Positions 52,705-62,665 of a stretch of 64,000 nucleotides of DNA are shown here, one piece after another (position 1 is the first letter of the stretch; every line of letters starts with the position of its first letter). Below the pieces are notes generated by a model. The model had not been told where the DNA came from and did not search any database. It saw nothing but the letters and a program-made list of their open reading frames with translations. Both the position numbers and the translations under genes were made by a program. This DNA is from UBA1413 sp037447215 (GTDB lineage: Bacteria; Bacteroidota; Bacteroidia; Bacteroidales; Prolixibacteraceae), in the NCBI GenBank assembly GCA_037447215.1, contig JBBIHB010000003.1:1-64000 (forward strand), written 5' to 3'.

Positions 52705-54306
52705 ATGAGCAGAAATTTATTGTTGGGTGTCGAGGCTATTGGGCAGGGCGCCATTGATGGAGGGATTTCAGGGGTTTATGCCTATCCCGGAACACCGTCA
52801 ACTGAAATTACGGAATATATTCAGGTTAACCCTGAAGCCATAAAACGAAATTTGCACCGGAAATGGTCATCAAACGAGAAAACCGCCTTTGAGGCTGCCC
52901 TTGGGATGTCGTATGCAGGGAAACGTTCGCTGGTATGCATGAAACATGTTGGTTTGAACGTTGCTGCCGATCCGTTTATGAATGCCTGTGTTACCGGTGT
53001 TAATGGAGGGCTTGTTTTGGCAGTGGCCGATGACCCATCGATGCATTCATCGCAAAACGAGCAGGACTCGCGCTTTTACGGAAAATTTGGAATGGTACCT
53101 GTCCTTGAGCCATCGAACCAGCAGGAAGCATATGATATGGTTTATGAAGGGTTCGAATTATCTGAGAAACTTCAACTCCCGGTTGTTTTGCGCATTACAA
53201 CACGTTTAGCTCATTCCAGGTCGGGGGTAGTTACCCGAGAAACAAAACCCGAAAACCAACTGATACTGCCCGGAAACCCGAAGCAATTTCTGTTATTGCC
53301 ACCTTTTGCACGGAAATATTATCAGGATCTTATCAAAAAACAGGAATCAATGCTGCAGTTGTCAGAATCATCGCAGTGGAATACATATACCGAAGCCAGC
53401 GACAAAAGCCTTGGAATTATTTGTTGCGGAATCGCATACAACTACCTGATGGAAAACTACGTTGGGAATCAATGTCCCTTTCCCGTAGTCAAGGTTTCAC
53501 AATACCCATTGCCCGAAACCTGTATAAAAAAACTGGAAGCAGATTGCGATGAAATCCTTGTGCTTGAAGAGGGTTTTCCGTTGGTTGAAGAGCTCTTGTC
53601 AGATTATTTCGGAAAATGTAAAAAAATTCATGGACGTTTAAGTGGCGCATTGCCCCGTGCCGGAGAGCTTAATCCCGACCACGTGGCAAAAGCTTTGGGT
53701 AAAGAGGTAAAATCTGAATTTTCCATTCCGTCGGTAGTTGTAAATCGCCCACCTGCATTTTGTCAAGGGTGCGGGCATCAGGACATATATTATGCACTGA
53801 ATGTGGCTATTGAAGAAATTGGTCGCGGGCGGGTGTTCTCCGACATTGGCTGTTACACTCTGGGAGCTTTGCAACCCTATAATTCTATCGATACCTGTGT
53901 GGCTATGGGAGCATCGGTAACAATGGCCAAAGGCGCTGCCAATGCCGGCCTGATTCCTTCTTTTGCTGTTATTGGCGACTCCACTTTTACCCATTCAGGA
54001 ATAACCGGGTTGCTCGACTGTGTCAACGAAAACACCAATGTTACAGTTATTATCCTCGACAATGAAGCTGTAGCCATGACCGGAGGCTAGGAATCGTCGG
54101 CAAAAGGCAGGATTGAGGGCATTTGTGCTGGGGTGGGTGTTGATCCGCAACATATCCGAATGGTCGTACCGGTTAAAAAGAACCACGATGAAATGGTAAG
54201 AGTGATTACCGGAGAAATGAACTATAATGGTGTATCGGTTATTATTGCACGAAGGCCTTGCATTCAGAAAATTGCACGCGATAAACGTGAAAAACGATTG
54301 GCTTAG
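52705..54306 (+). pseudogene. iorA: indolepyruvate:ferredoxin oxidoreductase alpha subunit, interrupted by one in-frame TAG
   Basis: An IorA-type thiamine-pyrophosphate subunit that oxidises aryl-pyruvates with ferredoxin. Motifs seen are YAYPGTPSTEI, FCQGCGHQDIYYALN and FAVIGDSTFTHSGITGLLDCVNENTNVTVIILDNEAVAMTGG (quoted in parts). At 54088-54090 there is TAG exactly where Gln of the conserved TGGQ is expected; the frame then stays open for 71 more codons (ESSAKGRIEGICAGVGVD... to KREKRLA) with all the usual C-terminal features. One C-to-T change would restore CAG. Either a real amber mutation, a read error, or suppressed. There is no ferredoxin domain at the C-terminus, as in other Bacteroidota IorA. 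It is followed by iorB after 95 nt. Confidence 0.88.
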
Positions 54307-54401
54307 AATATTTTAGTGAGAATAATTAAAAAACAATACAAACAAAATCAATTTTCAATAATTTCCACTCTTTTGGAGAGGGGATGGGGGAAACATATGA
54401 T

Positions 54402-54989
54402 ATGAAAACAGATATAATTTTAGCAGGGGTAGGCGGACAGGGCATATTATCGATTGCTGCAATAATTGGGGCTGCTGCCGTTGAAAAAGGTCTATACCTG
54501 AAACAAGCCGAAACGCATGGTATGAGCCAGCGGGGCGGGGCAGTGGTTTCGCACCTTCGAATTGCAGCTTATCCGGTAGCATCGGACTTAATCCCTTTGG
54601 GTGAAGCAGATATTATCCTGTCGGTCGAACCCATGGAATCGTTGAGGTACCTTCCATACCTGGCTAAAGATGGATGGCTGGTTACCAATTCAACCACATT
54701 TGAAAATATTTCATCTTACCCCAATTTTTCTGAGATTGAAAAAGAAATAAGGAAACTCCCACATTCCGTTTTACTCGATGCTGAAAAAATGGCTAAAGAA
54801 ATAGGTAATCCACGGGGGTCGAATATGGTTATGCTTGGAGCTGCTTCGTCGTTTTTGCAGTTTAACGATGAAGAAATGGAACAGGCAATCGGGGCAATTT
54901 TCCAGCGGAAAGGATATGAAATTGTTGATTTGAATATTAAAGCCTATCGGGTTGGAAGGGAAATCTCCGGTAAATTGATTCGAATATGA
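54402..54989 (+). CDS. iorB: indolepyruvate:ferredoxin oxidoreductase beta subunit
   Basis: A 195-residue gamma-type subunit of the 2-oxoacid:ferredoxin oxidoreductase family: DIILAGVGGQGILSIAAIIG at residues 3-22, ETHGMSQRGGAVVSHLR (about 38-54) and ADIILSVEPMESLRYLPYL. Length fits. The start at 54402 was chosen because the IorB fold begins at once (MKTDIILAG); an in-frame ATG 18 nt earlier is possible. Intact, in contrast with iorA. Its stop overlaps the start of the decayed fucosidase by ATGA. Confidence 0.92.
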   Translation: MKTDIILAGVGGQGILSIAAIIGAAAVEKGLYLKQAETHGMSQRGGAVVSHLRIAAYPVASDLIPLGEADIILSVEPMESLRYLPYLAKDGWLVTNSTTFENISSYPNFSEIEKEIRKLPHSVLLDAEKMAKEIGNPRGSNMVMLGAASSFLQFNDEEMEQAIGAIFQRKGYEIVDLNIKAYRVGREISGKLIRI

Positions 54990-56318
54990 GATACTACCAT
55001 CTGATAATATCTGTTTTTGTTTTTACCCTTTTCGGGAAAGCCCAGGAGCAACATTTTTTTGATCAGAAGCGGATGCAAAGGTTCGTAGATGCCAGACTCG
55101 GAGTTTTTTTTCATAGGGGGATTTATGCAGTTGATGGTATTGACAAAAGCTGCTCGTTTTTTAACCAGTATATATCTTATGACGATAATATGAAGCAATC
55201 AGATGGGTTTAACGCTTCAAAATATGATCCACAAGCATGAGCTAAACTCATCACGGAAGGCGGTGCCCGATATGCAGTGCTAACTGCCAAGCACCACGAT
55301 GGGGTTGCACTTTGGGATACAAAGATTAACGGACTGAGTGTGGTTAAGAAAACTCCTGCCGCAACCGACCTGATTGACCCATATATGAAAGCCCTTTGTA
55401 AAAATGGGTTAAAAACGGGTCTTTATTTCTAACTACCCGATTGGTCGCACCCCGATTACCCCAACTTTACCCGCACCGAAAAGCGGTACGTTTAGGATTC
55501 AGTCAGGTGGGGCCGCTTTGTTGACTTCAATTTTTGTCAGTTGGAAGAACTTAGCAAAAAATATAAACCCGGACTGTTCTGTTTTTATTGCGACTGAGAA
55601 GCATCGGCCGAAGCCTGGCGGGCAAAAGAACTCAGTGAGCAACTCTGCATATGGAACAAGGATGTAATTCTTAACAGCCGCATTCAGGGCAATGGCGATT
55701 ATGCCACACCGGGACAGGGTCTTCCGGTCACCAGTCCTGCCGACCGCTTTTGGGAACTCTGCATGACCATGAACGATTCGTGGGGATACCAACATAACGA
55801 CCACAACTACAAAACACCCAATCAGGTTATCAATATTCTGGTTGAAATCATCAGCATGGTAGGAAATCTTTTGCTCGATATAGGTCCGAAAACCGATGGC
55901 TCCATTCCTGCTGAACAAGTTGAAATTTTAAAGGAACTTGGGCGCTGTACCAATAAACACAAGTAGCAATCTACGGAACCCGCCAAGGTAACCTTTGCTG
56001 GTACCTTCACGGACCGACAGCATAGAACAAACCACGTGATATTTTATCCCTCAATTTGCCATATAAGCCAATTGGTAAGGTTGCGCTTATGGGAATCAAA
56101 AACAATATTAACCGGATATGGGTAGTTGGGAACGGAACCAAAATCAATTACGATATCAAGATGAAACAATACTGGAGCAGCGTGCCGGGCATTTTGTATT
56201 TCGATGTTCCCGAAATGGTACTCGATTAAGATGTAACTTTACTTGCAAAATTGCTCGACTGAAAAGTTGATTTGTACCGCGAAACCGGTCAGGTTATTGA
56301 AAGCAATTCGTTTATGAG
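54986..56318 (+). pseudogene. decayed GH29 alpha-L-fucosidase
   Basis: A GH29 fucosidase with signal peptide (MRYYHLIISVFVFTLFGKAQ). The frame keeps family signatures for nearly 1 kb, including VLTAKHHDGVALWD, LPDWSHPDYPNF, SPADRFWELCMTMNDSWGYQ, NLLLDIGPKTDGSIPAEQVEIL. It is broken by stops at 55238 (TGA where Trp is expected), in the GLYF-LPDW segment (TAA), after RYV (TAG), and before EASAEAW (TGA where Trp is expected), then by a frameshift between about 55970 and 56065, after which the tail KPIGKVALMGIKNNINRIW (56075 onward) reads in another frame with two further stops (LD-stop-DVT, LD-stop-KVDLY). The nucleophile region LFWFDGD-like reads LFCFYCD, so the catalytic Asp is lost. Certainly inactive. 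Confidence 0.9.
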
Positions 56319-56747
56319 CTATGCTTTAATGGTAAGGATATTACCATTAACAACAGTAGTGTATCGCTTAAGAGCCTGATTTGCAGGGCCATTAATGACT
56401 GAACCTGTGTTGGAAAATACTGAACCATGGTTGTTACAGACCAGATTGCCGTTCGATGAGTTGAAAACAACAGTGGCTCCCTGATGTGTACAGATTTTTG
56501 ACAAAGCCAGATATTGAGTTTCAGACGATCGGATGATTATTATATCGCCATAATAGGCGTAACCACCAATCGATTTCAAAGCTACATAGGCGGCTGCATT
56601 CAAATCAATTTCAACATCATTGCCTGGCGAAGGTGAATTTCCAGGGTTGGTTTCCTCGTCCTTGCTACACGAACTGAAAATGACAGGTGAGGCAAGAAAA
56701 AGGCTTCCGCTGAATGCAAACTGTTTTAAAAATTCAATCCGTTTCAT
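56319..56747 (-). CDS. Rieske [2Fe-2S] lipoprotein
   Basis: A 142-residue exported Rieske protein. The N-terminus has a lipobox (hydrophobic stretch, then FSSCSKDEE; Cys at residue 28), followed by a low-complexity Pro/Gly/Asn linker and the Rieske fold: CTHQG (about residues 86-90) and CNNHGSVF (about 103-110) with two Cys and two His for the cluster. It lacks the cytochrome-bc1 transmembrane helix, so it is an electron carrier on the periplasmic or outer side, partner unknown. Convergent with the fucosidase pseudogene. Confidence 0.88.
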   Translation of the reverse strand: MKRIEFLKQFAFSGSLFLASPVIFSSCSKDEETNPGNSPSPGNDVEIDLNAAAYVALKSIGGYAYYGDIIIIRSSETQYLALSKICTHQGATVVFNSSNGNLVCNNHGSVFSNTGSVINGPANQALKRYTTVVNGNILTIKA

Positions 56748-56953
56748 TTTTATTAATTTTTTAGATTAATTAAAAGACAAATAAATCTTTAAATCGTTCA
56801 ATTTCATCTGAACTTTGTATTATGAGTTGCTTTAATTACATTAGCATTTTTGTTCAAAACCAGATAAATATTTTTAAGGTAAATTGGTTTCGGGCAAAAA
56901 CCAACTTGGCCAAAGGTTGTTAAATAGAGTGATTTAAAAAGATAGAATAAAAT

Positions 56954-59695
56954 ATGGATAAAACTTCTCCTGTTGGGAGCCAGGACATCTCATCAATCGA
57001 GGTATTGTATCAATCCTATCTGTCCGATCCCGAGTCTGTTGATGGTAGCTGGCAACATTTCTTTTCAGGATTTGACCTGGCACTGAAATATTTTTCTCAG
57101 AAACCCGGACTTGCCGGAACAGAAAATATCAAGAAAGAATTCGCTATTCTGAACCTTATTACCGGATACCGGCAACGTGGCCATTTGTTTACCAAAACCA
57201 ACCCGGTCAGGCAGAGGCGTAAGTATTCCCCAACCCTCGATATCGAAAATTTCGGCCTCGAAAAGTCCGACCTGGAAAAAGTATTTCAGGCAGGAAACGA
57301 ATTAGGTATTGGTCCGGCCAGGTTGAAAGACATTATTAAGCATCTTGAAGCCACATATTGCGATTCAGTAGGTGTCGAGTTTTTCTATATCCGTCATCCC
57401 GAGGTGGTGAACTGGCTGAAACAGAAAATGGAAAGCTCGCTCAACCGAGAAAACTATTCCGATGAAAAACGACGTCATTTTTTCTACCATCTTAAATTGG
57501 CAGTTGGTTTCGAGAATTTTATCCATAAGAAATTTGTGGGAGCCAAACGTTTTTCGCTCGAAGGAGGAGAAGCCCTTATTCCAGGTTTGGATGCCGTTAT
57601 TGAAAAGGGCGCTGAACTTGGCATTCAGGAATTTGTAATTGGTATGGCCCACAGGGGCAGGCTGAATGTACTTGCCAATATAATGGAGAAACCCTATGAG
57701 CGCATATTCAAAGAGTTTTATGGAACCGAATACGAGGACGATATTTCTCTTGGCGATGTTAAATACCACCTGGGTTATGATAGTGAAGTTGAAACCGATC
57801 AGGGAAAAAAAGTTAAGTTGAAACTACTTCCAAACCCTTCGCACCTCGAAACTGTGGGAGGCCTGGTACAGGGTCTTTCCCGTTCACGCATCGATTCGGA
57901 TTATAATGGCGATTTCAGTAAACTTGCGCCAGTATTGATACATGGCGATGCTGCCATAGCCGCTCAGGGAATTGTTTATGAAACCATTCAGATGTCGCAG
58001 CTGCCTGGTTATAAAACCGGCGGAACCATTCACCTGGTCATTAACAATCAGGTTGGATTCACAACCAATTATCTCGAAGGGCGTTCGAGCACTTACTGTA
58101 CCGATGTGGCTAAAGTAACCCGATCACCTGTTTTTCATGTCAATGGCGACGATGTGGAAGCTGTAATATATACCATAAAACTGGCAATGGAATTCCGTCA
58201 ACGGTATCATCAGGATGTTTTTATCGATATACTTTGTTACCGGAAATATGGTCACAACGAAGGGGATGAACCCCGATTTACGCAGCCAACCCTGTATAAA
58301 ATAATTGCAGATCATCCCAACCCCAGAGATATATACATCAGCAAGCTTAACGCATTGGGTGTACTTTCTGAAGATGAAGCCCGTGAGGAAGTAAGAAAAT
58401 TCGACCAGATGCTGGAAGAGAAATTTAAAGAATCGGAAAAAATCAAGAAACTTGATATCCGCAATTTTCTGGTCAGAGAATATGAAACATATAAGAGGGT
58501 AGGGAGCGAACTGTTTGATTTTTCGGATGTTACAACAGTTCCCCGTTCGAAACTCGAAGAAGTTGCTGAAAAAATTAATTCACTACCTGCGGAATTGAAA
58601 TTTTTCAATAAAATAAACCGGATAGTTGCCGACAGGCGGAATATGATCAAAGAAAACAGCCTCGACTGGGCAATGGCCGAATTGCTTGCTTATGCTACCC
58701 TGATTACAGAGGGTCATCCGGTTCGGTTGAGCGGTCAGGACAGTGAGCGGGGTACTTTTGCTCATCGCCATGCTGCATTCACTCAGGTAGATATAGATGA
58801 AAAATATATCCCGTTGAAGCATATATCTGAAAATCAGGCGCAATTCAACGTTTTCAATTCACTCCTTTCTGAATATGCAGTTCTCGGATTCGAATATGGC
58901 TATGCACTGGCTCAACCCAATTCCCTGACAATATGGGAAGCACAATTTGGCGATTTTTCAAACGTAGCCCAGGTCATTATCGATCAATATATTACCTCAG
59001 CATACGAAAAGTGGGGATTATTAAACGGATTAACACTTTTCCTGCCTCATGGTTACGAAGGCCAGGGTCCTGAACATTCAAGCGCCCGTATGGAAAGGTT
59101 CCTTAGTCTGGCTTCAGGTAACAATATTCAGGTGGTAGTCCCTACCACACCGGCCAATTTTTTTCATTTGCTACGTCGGCAGGTAAAATGGAATATCAGG
59201 ATTCCACTCGTTGTTTTTACTCCCAAAAGCCTGTTGCGTCATCCTCAGGTATTATCAACCCTCGATGAACTGGCGCATGGAACATTCAGGGAAGTTATCG
59301 ATGATCAGACTGCCGAACCTGAAAAGGTAAAAAGGATCGTTTTTACCAATGGCAGGTTGTATTACGACCTGCTGAAACGTCGTAACGACGAGACTGTGAA
59401 TTGCGTTGCCATTGTAAGGATTGAACAGATATATCCATTCCCCGAAAAGCAGGTGGCCGAAGTGGTAGCGAAATATGATGCAGCCAAAACCATTTACTGG
59501 GCTCAGGATGAACCTGAAAACCAGGGGGCATGGCCTTTTCTGCACCGGAAAATAGGTCATTGGGGCTGGAAAGCCGTAACCCGGCCCGAAAGTGCAAGCC
59601 CTGCCGGTGGCCTGATTGAACAGCATAAACGAAGGCTTCAGCGAATACTTGACACTGTTTTTGAATCTGATCAGTATTGTACCGCAAACAAATGA
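56954..59695 (+). CDS. sucA: 2-oxoglutarate dehydrogenase E1 component
   Basis: A 913-residue thiamine-diphosphate enzyme of the TCA cycle, making the succinyl group on E2. N-terminal opening SIEVLYQSYLSDPESVDGSW, FVIGMAHRGRLNVLANI (about residues 227-243), TPP motif GDAAIAAQGIVYET with NNQVGFTT (about 330-360), and the C-terminal transketolase-like part with GHPVRLSGQDSERGTFAHRHA and HGYEGQGPEHSSARMERFL. Length and order fit SucA. sucB follows after 7 nt. Confidence 0.97.
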   Translation: MDKTSPVGSQDISSIEVLYQSYLSDPESVDGSWQHFFSGFDLALKYFSQKPGLAGTENIKKEFAILNLITGYRQRGHLFTKTNPVRQRRKYSPTLDIENFGLEKSDLEKVFQAGNELGIGPARLKDIIKHLEATYCDSVGVEFFYIRHPEVVNWLKQKMESSLNRENYSDEKRRHFFYHLKLAVGFENFIHKKFVGAKRFSLEGGEALIPGLDAVIEKGAELGIQEFVIGMAHRGRLNVLANIMEKPYERIFKEFYGTEYEDDISLGDVKYHLGYDSEVETDQGKKVKLKLLPNPSHLETVGGLVQGLSRSRIDSDYNGDFSKLAPVLIHGDAAIAAQGIVYETIQMSQLPGYKTGGTIHLVINNQVGFTTNYLEGRSSTYCTDVAKVTRSPVFHVNGDDVEAVIYTIKLAMEFRQRYHQDVFIDILCYRKYGHNEGDEPRFTQPTLYKIIADHPNPRDIYISKLNALGVLSEDEAREEVRKFDQMLEEKFKESEKIKKLDIRNFLVREYETYKRVGSELFDFSDVTTVPRSKLEEVAEKINSLPAELKFFNKINRIVADRRNMIKENSLDWAMAELLAYATLITEGHPVRLSGQDSERGTFAHRHAAFTQVDIDEKYIPLKHISENQAQFNVFNSLLSEYAVLGFEYGYALAQPNSLTIWEAQFGDFSNVAQVIIDQYITSAYEKWGLLNGLTLFLPHGYEGQGPEHSSARMERFLSLASGNNIQVVVPTTPANFFHLLRRQVKWNIRIPLVVFTPKSLLRHPQVLSTLDELAHGTFREVIDDQTAEPEKVKRIVFTNGRLYYDLLKRRNDETVNCVAIVRIEQIYPFPEKQVAEVVAKYDAAKTIYWAQDEPENQGAWPFLHRKIGHWGWKAVTRPESASPAGGLIEQHKRRLQRILDTVFESDQYCTANK

Positions 59696-59702
59696 TAAAA
59701 TT

Positions 59703-60953
59703 ATGATAGCAGAGATAAAAATACCAAGTCCGGGCGAATCGATAACTGAGGTTGAAATTGGCCGTTGGATAGCCGAAGATGGCGCCTTGGTAAGAAAAGG
59801 TCAGGAGATCGCTGAGGTTGAAAGCGACAAGGCAACCCTTACAATTGTATCCGATTTTTCGGGGAAAATTTCGATTATTGCGAAAGAAGGAGAACGAGTT
59901 GCGGTTGGTACAGTGGCCTGTACAATAGATACTTCGGTTGAAGTACCTGTCGAAGCGGCAGCTGCAGACAAAGAAAATAGTGAATCCAAACCCCACCTGG
60001 CTTCAATAGTGGAAAACATTCAGAAAACCGAAGTTAAGGAATCGGGAGCACATGCGGTTGAAAATCCTAAAATAACCGCAGTGGCCCGTGAAATTATGAA
60101 AAAACATTCGGTTTCGGTCGATGAATTGCTTTCGGGATTAAAACGAATTGGCAAAAAAGAGGTCGAAGCAGTTATAGGACTTCGAAATGAACGCCGAAAG
60201 TTTCAGGACATGAATGAACCTTCACGCGATATAAAACGCGAAAAAATGAGCATGCTCCGCCGAAAACTGAGCGAAAGGCTGGTTGCCGTAAAAAACGAAA
60301 CCGCCATGCTTACCACGTTCAATGAGGTGGATATGAGCCAAATTATGGATATCCGTAAACAATACCAGCAAAAGTTTTCGGATGCACATGGCCTTAAACT
60401 TGGGTTTATGGCTTTTTTTACAAAAGCTGCAGCTTTGGCCATGCAATATCATCCTTCTGTAAACTCAATGATCGATGGTGAAGAAATCATTCAGCCCCAA
60501 TATGTGGATATCGGAATTGCCGTTCAAACCCCAAAAGGATTGATGGTTCCGGTAATTAGGAATACCGAAAGCAATTCTATCCCCCGGATTGAAACTGAGA
60601 TCAGGGAACTGGCCGATAAAGCCCGCAACAAGAAAATATCCATTGAGGAGTTAAGCGGTGGAACTTTTACCATCACCAACGGTGGGGTATTCGGATCATT
60701 GCTTTCCACACCTCTGATCAATCCTCCCCAATCGGCCATACTCGGTATGCACAATATTGTTGAAAGGCCTGTGGCTGTTAATGGTAAAGTTGAAATCCGG
60801 CCTATGATGTATATTGCCTTATCGTACGACCATCGGGTTATCGACGGGAAAGATTCGGTTGGTTTCCTGGTGAAAGTGAAGGAAATGATTGAAAATCCGC
60901 AAATGATGCTCACCCAGGGACGAGATCCCATTGAGTCGTTGCTTTGTTTATAA
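59703..60953 (+). CDS. sucB: dihydrolipoyllysine succinyltransferase (2-oxoglutarate dehydrogenase E2)
   Basis: A 416-residue E2: one lipoyl domain (residues 1-75; lipoyl lysine in VESDKATL, Lys about 42), linker, E3/E1-binding domain (NPKITAVAREIMKKHSVSVDELL, about 120-142), and the acyltransferase domain ending with the catalytic ALSYDHRVIDGKDSVGFL (about 377-394). The start at 59703 (MIAEIKIPSPGES) begins the lipoyl domain; the open frame overlapping sucA upstream was rejected. Forms an operon with sucA; E3 is not in the window. Confidence 0.96.
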   Translation: MIAEIKIPSPGESITEVEIGRWIAEDGALVRKGQEIAEVESDKATLTIVSDFSGKISIIAKEGERVAVGTVACTIDTSVEVPVEAAAADKENSESKPHLASIVENIQKTEVKESGAHAVENPKITAVAREIMKKHSVSVDELLSGLKRIGKKEVEAVIGLRNERRKFQDMNEPSRDIKREKMSMLRRKLSERLVAVKNETAMLTTFNEVDMSQIMDIRKQYQQKFSDAHGLKLGFMAFFTKAAALAMQYHPSVNSMIDGEEIIQPQYVDIGIAVQTPKGLMVPVIRNTESNSIPRIETEIRELADKARNKKISIEELSGGTFTITNGGVFGSLLSTPLINPPQSAILGMHNIVERPVAVNGKVEIRPMMYIALSYDHRVIDGKDSVGFLVKVKEMIENPQMMLTQGRDPIESLLCL

Positions 60954-61146
60954 ACCTGATCAAATTTCCAGTAGCCCTCAATACATTATCAGCATAACAA
61001 AATGCTGTTGGCTTTACTATTAATATACTCCTTCAACAACAGATGTTGCATTATTTGTTATGTTTTTGAACCAATATTATTATTGTATTTGATACAGCTT
61101 ATTGTTATCTTGCACCCCGATAATATAAAAAAGTAAATCATAATTT

Positions 61147-62616
61147 ATGAAACCAGTATCGCAAAAAATCTCTGTGATCGAAAAAATCGGGTACAGTCTG
61201 GGCGATTTGTCAGCCAACCTGATATTCCAAACCCTGATGACCTTTCTGGCTTATTTTTATACCGATGTCTATCGGATTCCACCGGCTCCTGCTTCGGCAA
61301 TAATATTTGCAGGCGGTATGATTGGAGCTTTCTTTAACCCCATTATGGGCGCCATAGCCGACCGCACAGTAACCCGGTGGGGAAAATTCCGCCCCTGGAT
61401 TTTATGGACATCCATCCCTTTTGGTGTTATGGCATTGCTTGCCTTTAGTACGCCTAACTTCAGCGATACCGGCAAGATTATTTATGCACTAGGTACCTAT
61501 ATTTTACTTGTTCTGGTTTATTCGGCCAACAACCTGCCCTATGCTGCACTGAGTGGAGTGATCACCGGCGATATGGCTGAACGTAACAGCATTTCTTCCT
61601 ATCGCTTTGTTGCTGTAATGATTGCCCAGTTTATTGTGCAGGTTTTATTGCTGCCATTGGTACTTATATTAGGGGGTGGTGATAAAACTGCCGGATTTGA
61701 AAAAACCATGGGGATATTTGCCGTTGTGGGCATTATCTTTTTTATTATTACTTTTCTTACCACCAAGGAAAGAATTATACCTGCACCTGAGCAGAAATCG
61801 AGCGTTTTACAGGACCTGAAAGACCTTACAAGGAATAAACCGTGGATTGCAATGTTGATCCTTACCATTTTTGTATTTATAACCCTGGCACTAAAAGGAG
61901 GGATGTATGTTTATTATTTCAAAAACTACCTGAGCGAGCCTCATCTGGCATCTTTCCTGGTTAATAGTGGCTTCGAAGGGTTTATCGAAGGATTGAACAA
62001 TTTTCTGGTAAATATAGGACTTGTTGGTTTCCAGTGGCCAGAAGATGCTCCCACTTCTGGTTTTAGCCTGTTCAATGCTGGTGGGATAATTTTTATGATC
62101 GTTGGGATCATGTTTTCAAAACCCCTGGCCGATAAATACGGCAAACGGGAAATATTTGGAATTGGCTTGTTTATTTCGACACTTTGCCTGCTTGCTTTTA
62201 TTTTTTATACGCCTACTGCAATTGCATGGGTATTTATCAGCCAGATGCTGCATGGCTTCTTTTATGGACTCACTATTCCATTACTTTGGGCAATGATTGC
62301 CGATGTGGCCGACTATTCCGAATGGAAAAACAACCGAAGGGCAACAGCCATAATCTTTTCGGCCATGATTTTTGGGTTAAAGGCAGGACTCAGCATTGGT
62401 GGAGCTTTGGTGGCCGGTATTTTGGCTGTTTACGGGTACGACGAGCAGTTGATTATTCAGAGCGCTTCTACGGTTATGGGAATAAAACTTTCAGTAAGTA
62501 TTTTTCCCACAATAACTTTTTTGGTTGGTGTAGGATGTTTGTTCTTTTACGAGATCAACAAAAAAATGGAAACCCAGATTGAAAAAGATTTGAGTCAAAG
62601 AAGAACACCGGTTTAA
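61147..62616 (+). CDS. GPH-family sugar:cation symporter (MelB-like)
   Basis: A 489-residue transporter with twelve hydrophobic segments. N-terminal SVIEKIGYSLGDLSANLIFQTLMTFLAYFYTDVYRI (quoted as GYSLGDLSANLIF and AYFYTDVYRI) and the DRT...GKFRPW loop (ADRTVTRWGKFRPWILW, about residues 72-88) are the GPH signature. It probably brings in xylosides or xylo-oligosaccharides with Na+ or H+, given the GH10 and GH43 genes downstream. Gap of 49 nt to GH10. Confidence 0.9.
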   Translation: MKPVSQKISVIEKIGYSLGDLSANLIFQTLMTFLAYFYTDVYRIPPAPASAIIFAGGMIGAFFNPIMGAIADRTVTRWGKFRPWILWTSIPFGVMALLAFSTPNFSDTGKIIYALGTYILLVLVYSANNLPYAALSGVITGDMAERNSISSYRFVAVMIAQFIVQVLLLPLVLILGGGDKTAGFEKTMGIFAVVGIIFFIITFLTTKERIIPAPEQKSSVLQDLKDLTRNKPWIAMLILTIFVFITLALKGGMYVYYFKNYLSEPHLASFLVNSGFEGFIEGLNNFLVNIGLVGFQWPEDAPTSGFSLFNAGGIIFMIVGIMFSKPLADKYGKREIFGIGLFISTLCLLAFIFYTPTAIAWVFISQMLHGFFYGLTIPLLWAMIADVADYSEWKNNRRATAIIFSAMIFGLKAGLSIGGALVAGILAVYGYDEQLIIQSASTVMGIKLSVSIFPTITFLVGVGCLFFYEINKKMETQIEKDLSQRRTPV

Positions 62617-62665
62617 CAAGGTTTATGTTTTACAAATTTTAGTTCACAGTTTAATACATATAAAT

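Noticed and set aside
54986..55966. UGA-as-Trp recoding in the fucosidase
   Set aside because: Two of the stops do fall on expected Trp, but TAA and TAG stops and a frameshift are also present and the catalytic Asp is lost, so decay explains it better. Other genes use TGA as stop normally.
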